Source: Rhodosporidiobolus odoratus (taxonomy: Eukaryota; Basidiomycota; Microbotryomycetes; Sporidiobolales; Sporidiobolaceae). From it: a stretch of DNA of 64,000 nt. The DNA is taken from NCBI GenBank assembly GCA_034387635.1, contig JAOANU010000009.1, positions 1-64,000 on the forward strand, written 5' to 3'. Shown piece after piece: positions 22,410 through 33,702 of this stretch. The translations under genes were made by a program, and so were the position numbers. The stretch's first letter is position 1; every line of letters starts with the position of its first letter. The notes under the pieces are model-generated. The model was not told where the DNA came from. It was given only the letters and a program-made list of their open reading frames with translations, and ran no database searches.

Positions 22410-25340
22410 ATGCTCCGCCCCACCTCCCTTCGCCTCCCCCTCCGCTCCTCCCTCTCCCTCTCGCAAACCCAAACTCGCCTCAACTCGTCAAAAACCACTC
22501 AACCCCTCGACCCTTACAACCCGCCGTTCGCAGACGGGCTCAACAGGCATTCGAGGGTCATTACGGCTGACAAGACTCAGGGGGTGACTCACCACTCCTT
22601 CACCGTCTACTCGCACGAGACGAGCTGATTGTTTTTTTCTTTTCTTTTCTGCCACTCCATCCCGTGCCGTCTCTGCTCACCACTGCGATCAGGCCTCTCA
22701 AGCAATGCTTTACGCCACGGATGGCATCGACTCGGAGAAGGACATGGCAAAGCCCATGGTTGGTATCGCTAACGTCTGGTGCGTCTCTTCTGCCTCGCCG
22801 CCGTGACCGCCTGTACTTCCCCGCCCGTCAGATTCGTCTACGAATTAGATGCGGGGGATCAAATAGCGCGGTCCTAGGTGAGCTGGCAGGGCGCTGACTG
22901 CGTTGCTGTTTCCCCCTCGCAGGTACGAGGGAAACCCGTAAGGCATCTCCCCCTTTTCCTCCCATCTACCTGCGTTCTGTTACCCCATCCTCACCTGCCC
23001 ACCTCTCCTCGTATCGACATCGCCTCCATTCGTCCTCTTCAGCTGCAACAAGAACGTCATCCACCTCGGCGCTCGCATCAAAGACTCCCTCACCAAATCC
23101 GGCATCACCGGTTACCAGTTTGGTACCGTCGCCGTATCGGACGGTATCTCGATGGGCACGTTCGGAATGAGTTACTCGCTGCAGAGTAGGGATTTGATCG
23201 CCGATCAGGTCGAGACTGTTGCGGGAGGGCATTGGTTGGATGGCATGGTGACTATTCCGGTGCGTCTTCGTCTGCGGGTCTCTTTGCCGCTTACACCGGT
23301 GCATAGAGACGCGCATCGTGTGGACTGACATACTTGGCTTGCGATTTCAGGCTTGCGACAAGAACATGCCTGGTGTGCTTATGGGTCTTGGAAGGTTGAA
23401 CAGGCCAGGTATCATGGGTATGTCGCCCCTTTCCCTTCTCTCCCCCTTCTGATCTCACTTACTCCTCTTACCCCCCTCTGCTCACCTCTTCCCGCAAATC
23501 TATCCCCTGTCGCAGTCTACGGAGGAACGATGCAGCCCGGTTCGTGCGACAACCAACCGGTCCTCGACGTCGTTTCGGCGTTCCAGTCTTATGGCAAGTT
23601 CCTCGAGATGGGCGCTACGGCCGATGCTGAGAGGGTTCGGTTGGACACGGTCAGGAACTCGTGCAGGAAGGAGGGTGGGGCTTGCGGTGGTGCGTTTTGC
23701 CTTTCCCTTTCCTCAGGTAAAAAGAGCAAAAGCTGACGAGGAGGACGGCGCAGGCATGTACACCGCCAACACCATTGCTTCGGCTGCCGAAGCGATGGGT
23801 ATGACCCTCCCCTACTCCTCCTCCACCCCGGCCGCCTACAAAGAAAAACTCGAAGAATGCGACCTCATCGGACCCGCCATGCTCAACATGCTTGAAAAGA
23901 ACATCCGACCTCGCGACATCATGACCCGAGCCGCTTTCGAGAACGCCATCACCCTCACCATGATCCTTGGTGGTTCGACCAACGCGGTTTTGCATTTGAT
24001 CGCGATTGCCAAGACGGTTGGAGTGGATGTTAGTATCGATGACTTCCAGACTATCTCGGACAAGGTGCCATTCTTGGCCGACTTGAAGCCGAGTGGAAAG
24101 TATGTTATGGAGGATGTTCACAAGATTGGTGGAATCCCCTGTACGCCATCGACCCTTGCTTTTTTCCCCTTCCTCTCCATCTCGCACTCTGACAATGATC
24201 CTGTTGCCTACGCGCAGCCATCCTCAAGTACCTCCTCGACAACAAGCTCATCGACGGTAACATCCTCACCGTAACTGGCAAGACCCTCGGCGAGAACCTC
24301 GAAACCGCCGCGCCCCTCCCGCACGGTCAAGACGTCATCCGCCCCTTGTCCAATCCAATCAAATCAACCGGTCACCTCCGAATCCTCAAAGGTAACATTG
24401 CCCCCGGGGGTTGCGTTTCAAAGATTACGGGTAAGGAGGGATTGACGTTTGGGGGTAAGGCTAGGGTGTTTGATAATGAGGATGATGTAGCAAAGGCGAT
24501 CCAGAGTAAAAGTATCAAGAAGGGGGAGAAGACGGTTATTGTCTTGAGGTATTTGGGTCCGAGGGGTGGTCCGGGTGCGTTTTGCAGAACTCTTTGCCTT
24601 TTCTCCCTCTCTTGGCCATTCCGCTTCTCCTCAAACTCCCTTGCTCTTCCTCCCCTCTCCCTCACTCAGTCTCCGAAAGCGGGACAATCGCAGACTTCAC
24701 TAACACCTCCCTCGAGCCCCCCCCCCCCCCCCCCCCCCCTCCCCCCCCCCAATCCCCTCCTCGCAGGCATGCCCGAAATGCTGAAAACCACTTCGCTGGT
24801 CATGGGCGCCGGACTCGGTCTCGATGTCGCTTGCGTCACGGACGGTCGCTTCTCGGGGGGTACGCATGGGTTCACCGTTGGACATGTGGTACCTGAGGCG
24901 TTTAATGGAGGCAATATTGCGTTGATTGAGGATGGGGATGTGAGTTTTGCTGCTGCTCTTTTCCTGTTCTTTTTTCTCCCTCTTCCCTCCTTCATCCGCT
25001 TCGTCGTCCTCTCCTTCCCCCCTTGTTCAGCATGAACGGAGCTGAACTTGTTGGTCCGTGAACGAGCAGGAAATCTACATTGACGCCGTCAAGAACACGA
25101 TTGACATGCGCGTTTCGGAGGAGGTCCTCGCCAAGCGAAGGGAGGCATGGGTACCGAGGGAGCCTAAGGTTAAGCAGGTGCGTTCGCACGCTTCTCTCTT
25201 CTCTCTGTCCCTCTCTCTTTTGACTCTGAGGTGAGTGAGAGGGTGAGCTGATGGCCGCGATTGATGGCGTGCAGGGTACCTTGTACAAGTACATCAAGCT
25301 CGTACAGGATGCTTCGAATGGCGCGGTGACGGATGCGTAA
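22410..25340 (+). CDS. ILV3: Dihydroxy-acid dehydratase, mitochondrial
   Basis: This enzyme makes the 2-keto acids in valine, leucine and isoleucine biosynthesis with a [2Fe-2S] cluster. About ten exons. The N-terminus is Arg/Ser/Leu-rich ([17 protein letters not shown]) as in a mitochondrial presequence. Family blocks: [65 protein letters not shown] (cluster Cys), [30 protein letters not shown] (cluster Cys), [39 protein letters not shown], and [12 protein letters not shown]. It ends at TAA 25338-25340. The full length of about 600 residues agrees with the family. One intron (about 24575-24766) contains a long run of C. Confidence 0.95.
24717..24750 (+). repeat. Poly-C tract in an ILV3 intron
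   Basis: There are 23 consecutive C, one T, then 10 C, just upstream of the 3' splice site (CTCGCAG at about 24760). The tract takes the place of the usual polypyrimidine tract. Confidence 0.9.
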
Positions 25341-25833
25341 TCCCCGTCCTTTCGCCTTCCAGCTTCACTTTCGCCTTCGGCTTCTTTTCTGGTTTTGCTC
25401 GTTGCCCGTTTCTTATCGGGTTGGCTCTACCCCACACATTTGTACATCATTTCGGCTGCATGCTAGGGTCAGCGGAGAAGAGAGAGAGATGCGGAGGAGG
25501 TGCAAAAATGAACTGTTTACGTTCTCATACTGTTCTGCACGAGATCCTAGGAGAGGGAGAGAGCGGCTTTAACCGAATCTGTGCACGTCCAGAGCGATCA
25601 CAATGGTGCAGTGATGACAGGCGACTGTTCAAGCCATTTTCTGATTTTCCCGTTTCGTGTTCCCATACCGCTCGATCTCACTCTGAATACTCGGTTCCGA
25701 TTCGATTCAGCAAAGGCTAGCCTGTTGTACGCCCTCGGCTCTGCTTCGACCTCGCCCAAGCCGAAGCGATCGACGTCGATTCTTCATCACTTGTAACTTG
25801 AACTCGCCTTGTTCGACCCGCAACGGCAGCAGG

Positions 25834-28275
25834 AATGGCGCACGCTTCACCAGTACTCTGTATTGACAACGGCGCACACTCCATCAAAGCCTGCTGGGCA
25901 GATCCGTCGTCGACAGCTCCTTCGTTCGTCCTACTCTCTCCCCCTTCCCTTTGCCCCGACCCCAACCTGACCCTTGCACCCCTTCGGCTCGCCCGCAGCG
26001 GCATCCAAGTCTACCGCAACGCTGTCGTACGATCGAAGACGGCGAGACGGAATTATGCTGCTGACGAGTTGGATGAATGTGAGGACTTTGGAGGGTTGAC
26101 GTTCAGGGTTCCGATGGAAAGGGTACGTCGCTGTCCTCTTGTATCTCGGCTCGGACAATGATAGCGGAAGAGAGGGAGGGGCAGGGCGTCGAGCTCGCGG
26201 GTCACCCTGAATTTCGCTGATCTTTTTCCTTCACTGTTGCTCTCTCTCTCTCTCTGCAGGGCATTTTGAACAACTGGGAGATTGAGAAGGGGGTGTGGGA
26301 TCGGGTCTTCGGATCGAAGGGACGGGGGCTCAAGGTGGGCTGCTGCCTTTCTCCTCGACCAGCCCTACTTCGCTATCTCTCCTTGACCTTCCTAACCTCC
26401 CATCTCCGTCGCTTCGGCCTGAACGCTCAGGTCTCCCCGCCTTCCACATCCCTCCTCGTCACAGAACCCGTCTTCAACCTCCCGAATGTGCAAGAACACT
26501 ACGACCAGATCGTCTTCGAGGAGTACGAATTCGGGTCATACCTTCGCGCACCTGGTGAGTCCCTTCCACCCCCCTTCCAGCTAAGATAACGCTGACACCA
26601 TGAACCCTTGCAGGGCCCGCTCTTCTCCCCTACGGCCCCGACGCTCGACCCTCCAATTCGCTGGCTGAGGCTGCTCCGGAGTGCGTGTTAGTGGTTGATT
26701 GCGGGTTTAGCTTTACGCATGTCGTCCCGGTGCTGAGGGGAGGGATTGTAGGGAAGGGAGTGCGAAGGTGCGTGATGATCTCCCTAGTCAATTTTTCACT
26801 CTGTACAGACTTGATCTCGCCGCCCTTGAGCCGGTTTCGCGCTTCGCCCTATGCTGACATTGCCCCTTTGTCGCTTGACGTTCTTTCCTTTGCGGTTCCG
26901 GTATGGCACGTCTCGGTATCGTTCGTCCTACCCCGTCCTGTCCTGCCCTCTTCTTAGAATCGACGTCGGCGGGAAGCTCCTGACCAACTACCTCAAAGAA
27001 CTCGTCTCTTACCGACATTGGTACATGATGGATCAGACGAGTGTGATGGAATGTGCAAAGGAGAAGACCTGCTACGTTACGAGGACGTGGGAGGAGGATT
27101 GGGAAGTAGCCAAGTATGTCGGACCCTCTTTCTCCTGATACCCTCCCCCTGGCAGCCAACTTTTGTGGGAGCATTGCCGGGTGTTTCATGATGAGGTTGA
27201 TTCATATACTGATGCGTACTGCACCTCGGAAACTCCCAGCAAGCCAAATAACCCCATAACCCGCACCTTCGTCCTCCCCGACTTTACCCTCGAGTCCACG
27301 AACAAACTCGGCTACGTGCGAACGGGCCTGACACCTCCCCCGCGCGAACCGACCCCCCCACCGATCGATCCAAATGCACCCTGGACGGCGGTTCCTCCTG
27401 CTGCTGCGAAGGAGAAAGAGGAGGAACAGTTGTTGTTTTTGGCTAATGAGAGGTTCACGGTACCGGAGGTGTTGTTCAACCCGAGTACTATCGGTATGCT
27501 CCCCTTACCTTAACTTCCTTTCACATCCTCGCTCTCCGCTGCCTTTCTCCTCTCTCTCTCGCTCGATCTACTTCCGCAATTGGCTCAGAGGCAGACGCAC
27601 TCACCCTTGACGGATTTCCGAGACAGACCTCAATCAATCCGGTCTACCGGAGGCTATTGCGGGAGCCATCGCAGCGTTACCAGAAGAACTGCAAGGGATG
27701 TTTTGGGCAAACATCATCTGCGTTGGAGGAAGTGTCGCGTTCGAAGGGTTCGGGGATCGATTGTGCGTTGGATTCCTGCTGTCTCGCAAGATGTATGCTT
27801 GGTTGCGCGAGCCGACATCTCGGTGTTGACTTTGCGCGTCTGAACGATGTAGACAGGCCGACTTGCGGACCTATGCACCGCCAGATTGCGAAGTCCGGGT
27901 GACGGTTTCTTCCGAGTCCGTCGCATCTCTCGCTCTTCTGTCCTCCTCGTCCGCAAGCGTTGCTGATCTTACTCGTTCACCTGTTTCGTACAACCGCTGT
28001 CATATCTCACCCTTTCAACGCCTCACTCTGCTCATTACAACAGCCCAATCAACGCCCTCGCCCTCTCCGCCTCCTCCGCCCTCTCCTACCCCTCCCCCCT
28101 CTCCTTCACCCACCCCACCCCACTTTCCTCACCCGAAGCGTTCGTCACCCGCGCCGAGTATCAAGAGAGCGGGAGTAACGCTTGTCGGAGAAAGTTTGGG
28201 AGGTTTTATTGGAAGGAGAAGGGGAAGGGGGTGGGGATGGGTGGAATGGAGGAGGAGTTAGGGATGGGGGGTTAG
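25834..28275 (+). CDS. ARP6: Actin-related protein 6 (SWR1 complex subunit)
   Basis: ARP6 is a nuclear actin fold protein of the SWR1 remodeller that installs H2A.Z. Spliced order: VLCIDNGAHSIKACWADP (phosphate loop 1), across an intron with donor GTTCGT to GIQVYRNAVVRSKTARR, then CEDFGGLTFRVPMERGILNNWEIEK, then VTEPVFNLPNVQEHYDQIVFEEYEF. Next come CVLVVDCGFSFTHVVPVL (phosphate loop 2), GKLLTNYLKELVSYRHWYMMD, TFVLPDF, NERFTVPEVLFNPSTIG, and NIICVGGSVAFEGF. It ends RFYWKEKGKGVG...TAG at 28275. VPEVLFNPSxIG and the short ending are ARP6 signatures. About eight introns. The stop assignment depends on the last intron, but the frame is consistent. Confidence 0.9.
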
Positions 28276-28481
28276 GCTGAGGAGGGGGTTGTAAGTAGAC
28301 GGGGAGAAACGGAGGAAGGCGAGTGAGCTCTTGAGAACGGAAGTCTCGACCATGCGCATGCGTACTGTCGTCCGTTTCTCACATTTGCTGGAGGCGACTG
28401 AACAGCACAGCGAGTCATGGGTCCGCTGAGTGTACAAGGACGGGATTGCACGTTATAAACGAAGAAGACATCTGGCGAGTG

Positions 28482-29867
28482 CTACAGCCCTCGACTAATC
28501 TGTCTACGATCAAGGGGGTGATAGCGGAGACGGGCCAAGGACGACTGGACGACCAGGTGAGACCGGTCGTAGTACGCTGATGCAGGAAGTTTGTTTTGAG
28601 CGGCGGCGGCGTCCCAGTGCTGCAGCGTTTTGATTAGTCAGATCCCCGAGGGTTGAATGGATGAAGAGGGAACGAAATTGCGTACACTTCGCCAACCGGA
28701 TACGCTCTCATCCTGCAGAAACGGACATACACGTCAGTCCGCACTTAGCGATTGTGAGACCTTGATCAGTGCGATAGCCCGAGACGCACAAGGACATTCC
28801 GCATTTCCGTGACAATTTTATTCTACATGGGAACAGTGTAAGCCTAAGTCACCCACCCCACGCAGAAGCAGGGGAGCGAATAAGACACACGATACGTTCG
28901 GATGCAGCTACTTTGATGGAGTACCCGCTATCGCGCGCTTGGTAACGCGAGAGAGCTGGCGGTAAACGTTCAAGATCCTGTTGAAGCACATAGCCCACGG
29001 TGTGCTCCCCATCCTCCGTCCTAACTTTCTGTTCCCAGGCTCGTGTCAAGGTACTGCTGTTGCCACTGGCGAGGCTCAACAAGGCGACCTTCATGGCTTG
29101 GCAGGACCTGGTGATTGGGTCGACTGGCTGGACGTCGAGCTGCACCAGTAGCCGTTCGATGTGGGACATCTCTCGAGGCGGTCGCTGTACAGGTCGTGCA
29201 TGACGCAATGGCGCAGGCATCGATGACCGGCGCTCCCGGAGTGTCCTGCGGCTTCCCTCCCAAAGCTTAAGACAATGCGAAGATCAGACGGTTTGTTGAC
29301 ACACTAGCATGTTGCGCGGAAGTACAGAGTGATTGACGCACCTCTGACCACTTATTTCCGCGATCCCGTGCTCCGAAGGCATTAGTCTAATTAGGGGAGG
29401 GCGTTAAGTCCTGGCCTGACTGCACTGCCCGTTTCCATGTTTAACGGAGAATGACGCACGCAGAGATCGTCGATATTTCTAGCTTTGTATCTCTGCAGAT
29501 AACAAACAGAGATAGACTTAGATTACGCCGACGATACTGGAATGACCGAACTTACGATGTAATCAAGGTCTTCTGCCTGGTCCCCACCGGAGTCCCGAGC
29601 TTCGCGCCAAGTCGCCATAGCTCCAACAAGCTTACTGAACTGATCGATCACGGCAGCAGCAATGGATTCGTTTGATAAGTTCGGGTCGTCCTGGTATTGC
29701 CGAGGCGCGACTCGTCCTTCGAGATAATGCCAGTCCGCGTGCGTGAGCGCTTTGAGCGCTGCAACCGTGACTTGGCAAAGTTCTGGGTCCGTTGTGCTTA
29801 TTCCGTTGACTTCGTCAAGCTCGTCGCGGAGCGCAACGCAAGAGTCAGGTGCGTCGGAGGTTGACAT
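28482..29867 (-). CDS. P-family protein P2 (unknown)
   Basis: The seven exons, 5' to 3', are 29867-29556, 29492-29460, 29386-29342, 29265-28891, 28822-28790, 28712-28686 and 28619-28482, about 320 residues. All junctions are phase 0 and match P1/P4. Module marks: TTDPELCQVTVAALKAL in exon 1 with a helix ending ATWREARD, an 11-codon exon, an exon ending GNKWSE, then LWEGSRRT opening the long exon with LTRAWEQK. After that come the 33-nt exon NKIVTEMRNVL, the exon DESVSGWRS, and the last exon HWDAAAAQNKL with AYYDR. An in-frame TGA at 28849 lies in the intron after exon 4. The ATG at 29867 gives the same leader length before TDP as in P4. No known domain; likely soluble. Confidence 0.7.
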
Positions 29868-31148
29868 GATCGTGACGGTGCTCGCTGGCTGGCTCAAACA
29901 ATGCAAGGGCGGGGAGAGGACGACAGACAAGGGAGAGAACGAGGAGAGATGGGGCAGAGTAGCTTGAAGCGTTCGACTCCGCCAGACTCCGCGGTGGGAA
30001 AGAGAGGAGCATAGCCGTTGAAAGGATCAGCCGTAGGAGCAAGCCCAACTCGTCGCAAGTGGAGCTCGACGGCGGCTCGCACGGGCTTGACGAAGCTTCG
30101 TGTAAGCACCGTACGGAGCGCACCAAGGCAGGAAATCAGCTGCCGTCCTGGGTCGAGGGAGGCTGCTCCGGATGAAAGGTCAGCGCCCTCTCGCCCTACA
30201 AGCACCAGGCACACAGCGTACCTAGCCCTCTACACCAGACTTGAGACCGACGAACGTCGGGTCGATTGGGGTTCGACAGTGGTCGCCGGCGAGTCGACGA
30301 GCAGTCGACGAGGCAGCTCCGGCGGCATCGATATCTGGTGAACGGGCGGGCGAAGGCGGGCGAAGGCGGGCGAAGGCGGTCATCAGCCTTGAGACTAGAG
30401 TAATGTACTCTCTTAACCAGGCGTGCATGGGTTATCCCAGCGAGATCGACGGCTGCGAGATGAGAATGGAGATGAGGAATTGCGATGTTTGTTTGTCCTC
30501 AGTCTCAATCATGCCCAAAGCTTGCGTCACTCGCTGTCGGCGGTCACACAGAGCTAGTTATCTGTATAGCTCTGCTGTGCTAGCACACGCGGGGCCTCAC
30601 AACGCGCCGCGAGTAGGTATTGAGCACGGCGTAGGAGCGAGAATGCCCGCGAAGACGAAAGCAGCAGACTCTGCGGAAGCAAAAGGGGGTAAGTTAGCGG
30701 TGGCATGCAAGGAAAGCGGACTAGCGAGCGGCAGCGTACCAAGCACACACAGATGCTCAAGACTGGGCCTGGAGGACCGCCCCGTGGCCGCTGGACTGGT
30801 CGAGTGAACGTCCGGCACTCGAGGGCCAGGAGGATGTAACACCGGATAACAAGCGCCACTAGCGAGCGGTGGCTGGCGCCGACGGAGGCCGATACGAAGT
30901 GTGTCGTGTGGCCACGTTCAAGTCTATCTAACGAGATCGACGTTGGTGAGACGAGCGTGAAGATGAGAAGCGACTGGGTTGACCAAATTGACCCTGCAGG
31001 CTTCACAGTACATGCGCAAATCTCTATAGAGCAGCGCCAAGTGCTCGCAAGTCGCTTACAACAGCTGATGCTCGCGCTGCCGTCTCCATTCTCTCTCCTC
31101 GCCAAGTTCTCCTCTAGCTCGTCACCTCAACAACATCTACAACCCAGC
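29868..31148. other. Divergent intergenic region between P2 and ALG10
   Basis: This is 1.3 kb between two divergent starts. It holds a short tandem repeat near 30351 (listed separately). The open frames here are Arg/Ala/Pro-rich with no family look, so I see no supported gene. Confidence 0.5.
30351..30380 (+). repeat. Three 10-bp tandem repeats
   Basis: The unit GCGAAGGCGG is repeated exactly three times, flanked by partial units (GCGG before, TCATC after). Confidence 0.9.
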
Positions 31149-33561
31149 ATGATGCCTTCGTTTCCGTGGTGGGTCAGCTACACTTGCTACGCAGGAGCTA
31201 TGGCAGGAGTTGGTACTTTGATCAACAGCCACGTGAAAGAGCCATACATGGTGCGCTTTTTCTCCCTTTTTCGCATCATTCGCAAAGCCCACCGCGGTCT
31301 TTCGCCTCGTCTGCAGGACGAAATATTCCACGTACCGCAAGCACAAGCCTACTGCGCTGGGCGTTGGGACAAGTGGGATGGAGCCATCACAACTCCGCCG
31401 GGACCGTTCGTTTCTTCCCTTTTCCCCTTGTTCCTACGCTCTCATCTGTAGCCATTCTTCCCCCAGCTACCTACTCCCGGCAGTCCTCTCGCACGGACGC
31501 CATCTCGCGCCGTCCTATACCCCTTCGCTCCTGCGGGATTGGTACCCTTGCGCGCTACCGAATCTCCGCTCTTACAACCTGCTCCTCGGCTTGTCACTTC
31601 CTTTCCTGTACCGCTCCCTCCTCGACATTATACAGTACTCATCACCTACTCGGCGATGCACCTCGCCAGGATCGATGTTCACGCAAGAGAAGGAGAAGAC
31701 CGGGGGTGATTGGGAGGCACTGGTGATTGCCCTGAATCCGCTGGTAGGGTGGTGGGCATGGCTATTCTATACTGATCTGGGAAGCGTGGTGCTGGTACTG
31801 CTCGCATGGAAGGAAGCGCTGAAGGGTCGATGGGCAACTAGTGCTGTGGTTCGTTGCCCTCTCCACCTTCATCCCTACCTTTTTTCCGCTGCAGCGCAGC
31901 TTGCCAAAGTACCTGATGTAAGTGAAAGCTGACTCGAATTCGTATATGCATACAGCTCGGGTCTCTGAGCCTCTGGTTCCGCCAGACAAATATTGTCTGG
32001 CTCGCCTTCATCGCCGGACAGGGCGCAGTGGGGGCGTTGAAGCGAAGAAACCCAGGCGGCGTATACGACCCTATGCTCGCACATGCGCCATCTAGTGCGT
32101 CTGGACTCTCTGTCTGCGGCTCTCCTCTTTACCGTGCCGATCAGCGCCTTCTCGCACTGATTGCTCCGCTCTTGACTTGCATAGCTTCGCTGCTTCGAAC
32201 GCCGCTGTCGCTTCTGTCCGTCCTCTTACGGCATCCGCTATCCCTCACTCTGCTCGTCGGGGCGTACCTGCCTGTCTTCGGCGCAGCAGCAGCGTTCGTG
32301 CGCTGGAACGGAGGCATTGTCCTCGGTTCGTTCCCCCTCCTTGTTCCTCTGCACGCATTTCCGCCTTCCATGTTTCTTTCAACCTACTCAATATATTGGC
32401 AATGGACAGCCACCCGATACTGTAATAGCTGACGACCGTTACTCGCAGGCGATAAGCAGAATCATGAGCCCGTCCTCCATGTGCCGCAGCTATATTATTT
32501 TGCTTCCTTAGCGGCCGCGCTTTGCACACCAGTGCTCCTCGGCGGTATCGGTTTCGAGGGCTGCCTGCGAGCCACCGCAGGCCTGGTACGAACGCCGACG
32601 TACGTTCCGTCCTTTCGAAACAGGGTGCTGCAGTTCATAAACGTCCTTCCCATCCTCACATCACTTCCACATGCAGACGAACGCTCGGGAGTCTTGTGAG
32701 TCTCATCGCGGTCTGCTGGACTATCCGCCATTACAGGTACGCCGTCTCTCTTTCCCGTTCTCTCGGCTTATACTCATTGACGACCTTCCCTTGCCGTCAT
32801 TCCACATCCATCTTCATCTCCACACACACGAACACCCCTCACGCCATCTTTCGACTCTGCCTGCCTATCTCCGCCACTCGCACCCAACAGCATCGCCCAC
32901 CCTTTCCTCCTTGCCGACAACCGGCATTATGCCTTCTACATCTGGCGACGGGTGATCAACGTGACGCCATTGGCGAGGTACGCGCTTGCTCCGGTGTACC
33001 TCGTAGCAGTCTGGGTGCTTCTGGCTGGAATCGGTGCGCTGTTCACCATGTTTTCGGGCGCCTGCCGTCCCCTTCTTCACCTCTTCTCCAGCTCTTTCGG
33101 TTTCACCCTCTTCCACCAGGCCTTTTCCTCGAGCCTCGTGTAACCTGCAATACGACGGTCACTCTTGAGTTGTTCAGACAACGACGGTCAGCTTCAGGTT
33201 TGGAAAAGCTGACAATGCACTTCCTCCCTCAGCCCAAGCACGCCTCGCCACCGTATCTACAGCGATACTCTTCCTCCTATCTACCATCGCCGTCCTCGTC
33301 CCCACCCCTCTTCTCGAGCCACGGTACTTTCTCGTTCCCCTCATCATCCTCCGGCTGTACCTATCCCTACCTTCTTCGACCCCTCGACGTCGACTCTTTC
33401 TCGCCCTTGAAGCGGCGTCCTACCTCGTCATCCAGGGTATCTGTGTATACCTCTTCCTCGAGAAGACCTTTGTCTGGGATGTAAAGGTTGGGGAAGATGG
33501 GAAGGGCTTGGAGGGGAGGGATGAAAGGGAGGTCGGAAGAGTGCAAAGGTTCATGTGGTAG
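31149..33561 (+). CDS. ALG10: Alpha-1,2-glucosyltransferase ALG10 (DIE2)
   Basis: ALG10 adds the third and last glucose to the dolichol-linked oligosaccharide in the ER lumen. It is a polytopic membrane enzyme. Spliced blocks: [34 protein letters not shown] (luminal loop with acidic residues typical of GT59), then SYNLLLGLSLPFLYRSLLDI, SLSLWFRQTNIVWLAFIAG, AAAFVRWNGGIVLGDKQNHEPVLHVPQLYYF, and HPFLLADNRHYAFYIWRRVIN, then LLEPRYFLVPLIILRLYL, ending QRFMW-TAG at 33561. The RFMW ending and the FRQTN motif are typical of the family. At least eight exons and many hydrophobic helices. The start at 31149 precedes a signal-anchor-like helix. Its stop lies 141 nt from the UBA4 stop (convergent). Confidence 0.9.
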
Positions 33562-33702
33562 ACCAGAAACAGACTGTTCCCTTGTGGCGATAATCCTCTT
33601 CGGTCTCAGCTTGCTTCGCCAAGAAGACCGAATCAGAGTGCTGAAGCTCAGCGCAGCGGAAGAGGCATTGAGGCTGGCTAAGCTGTTTCATCGCGCTGCC
33701 GC

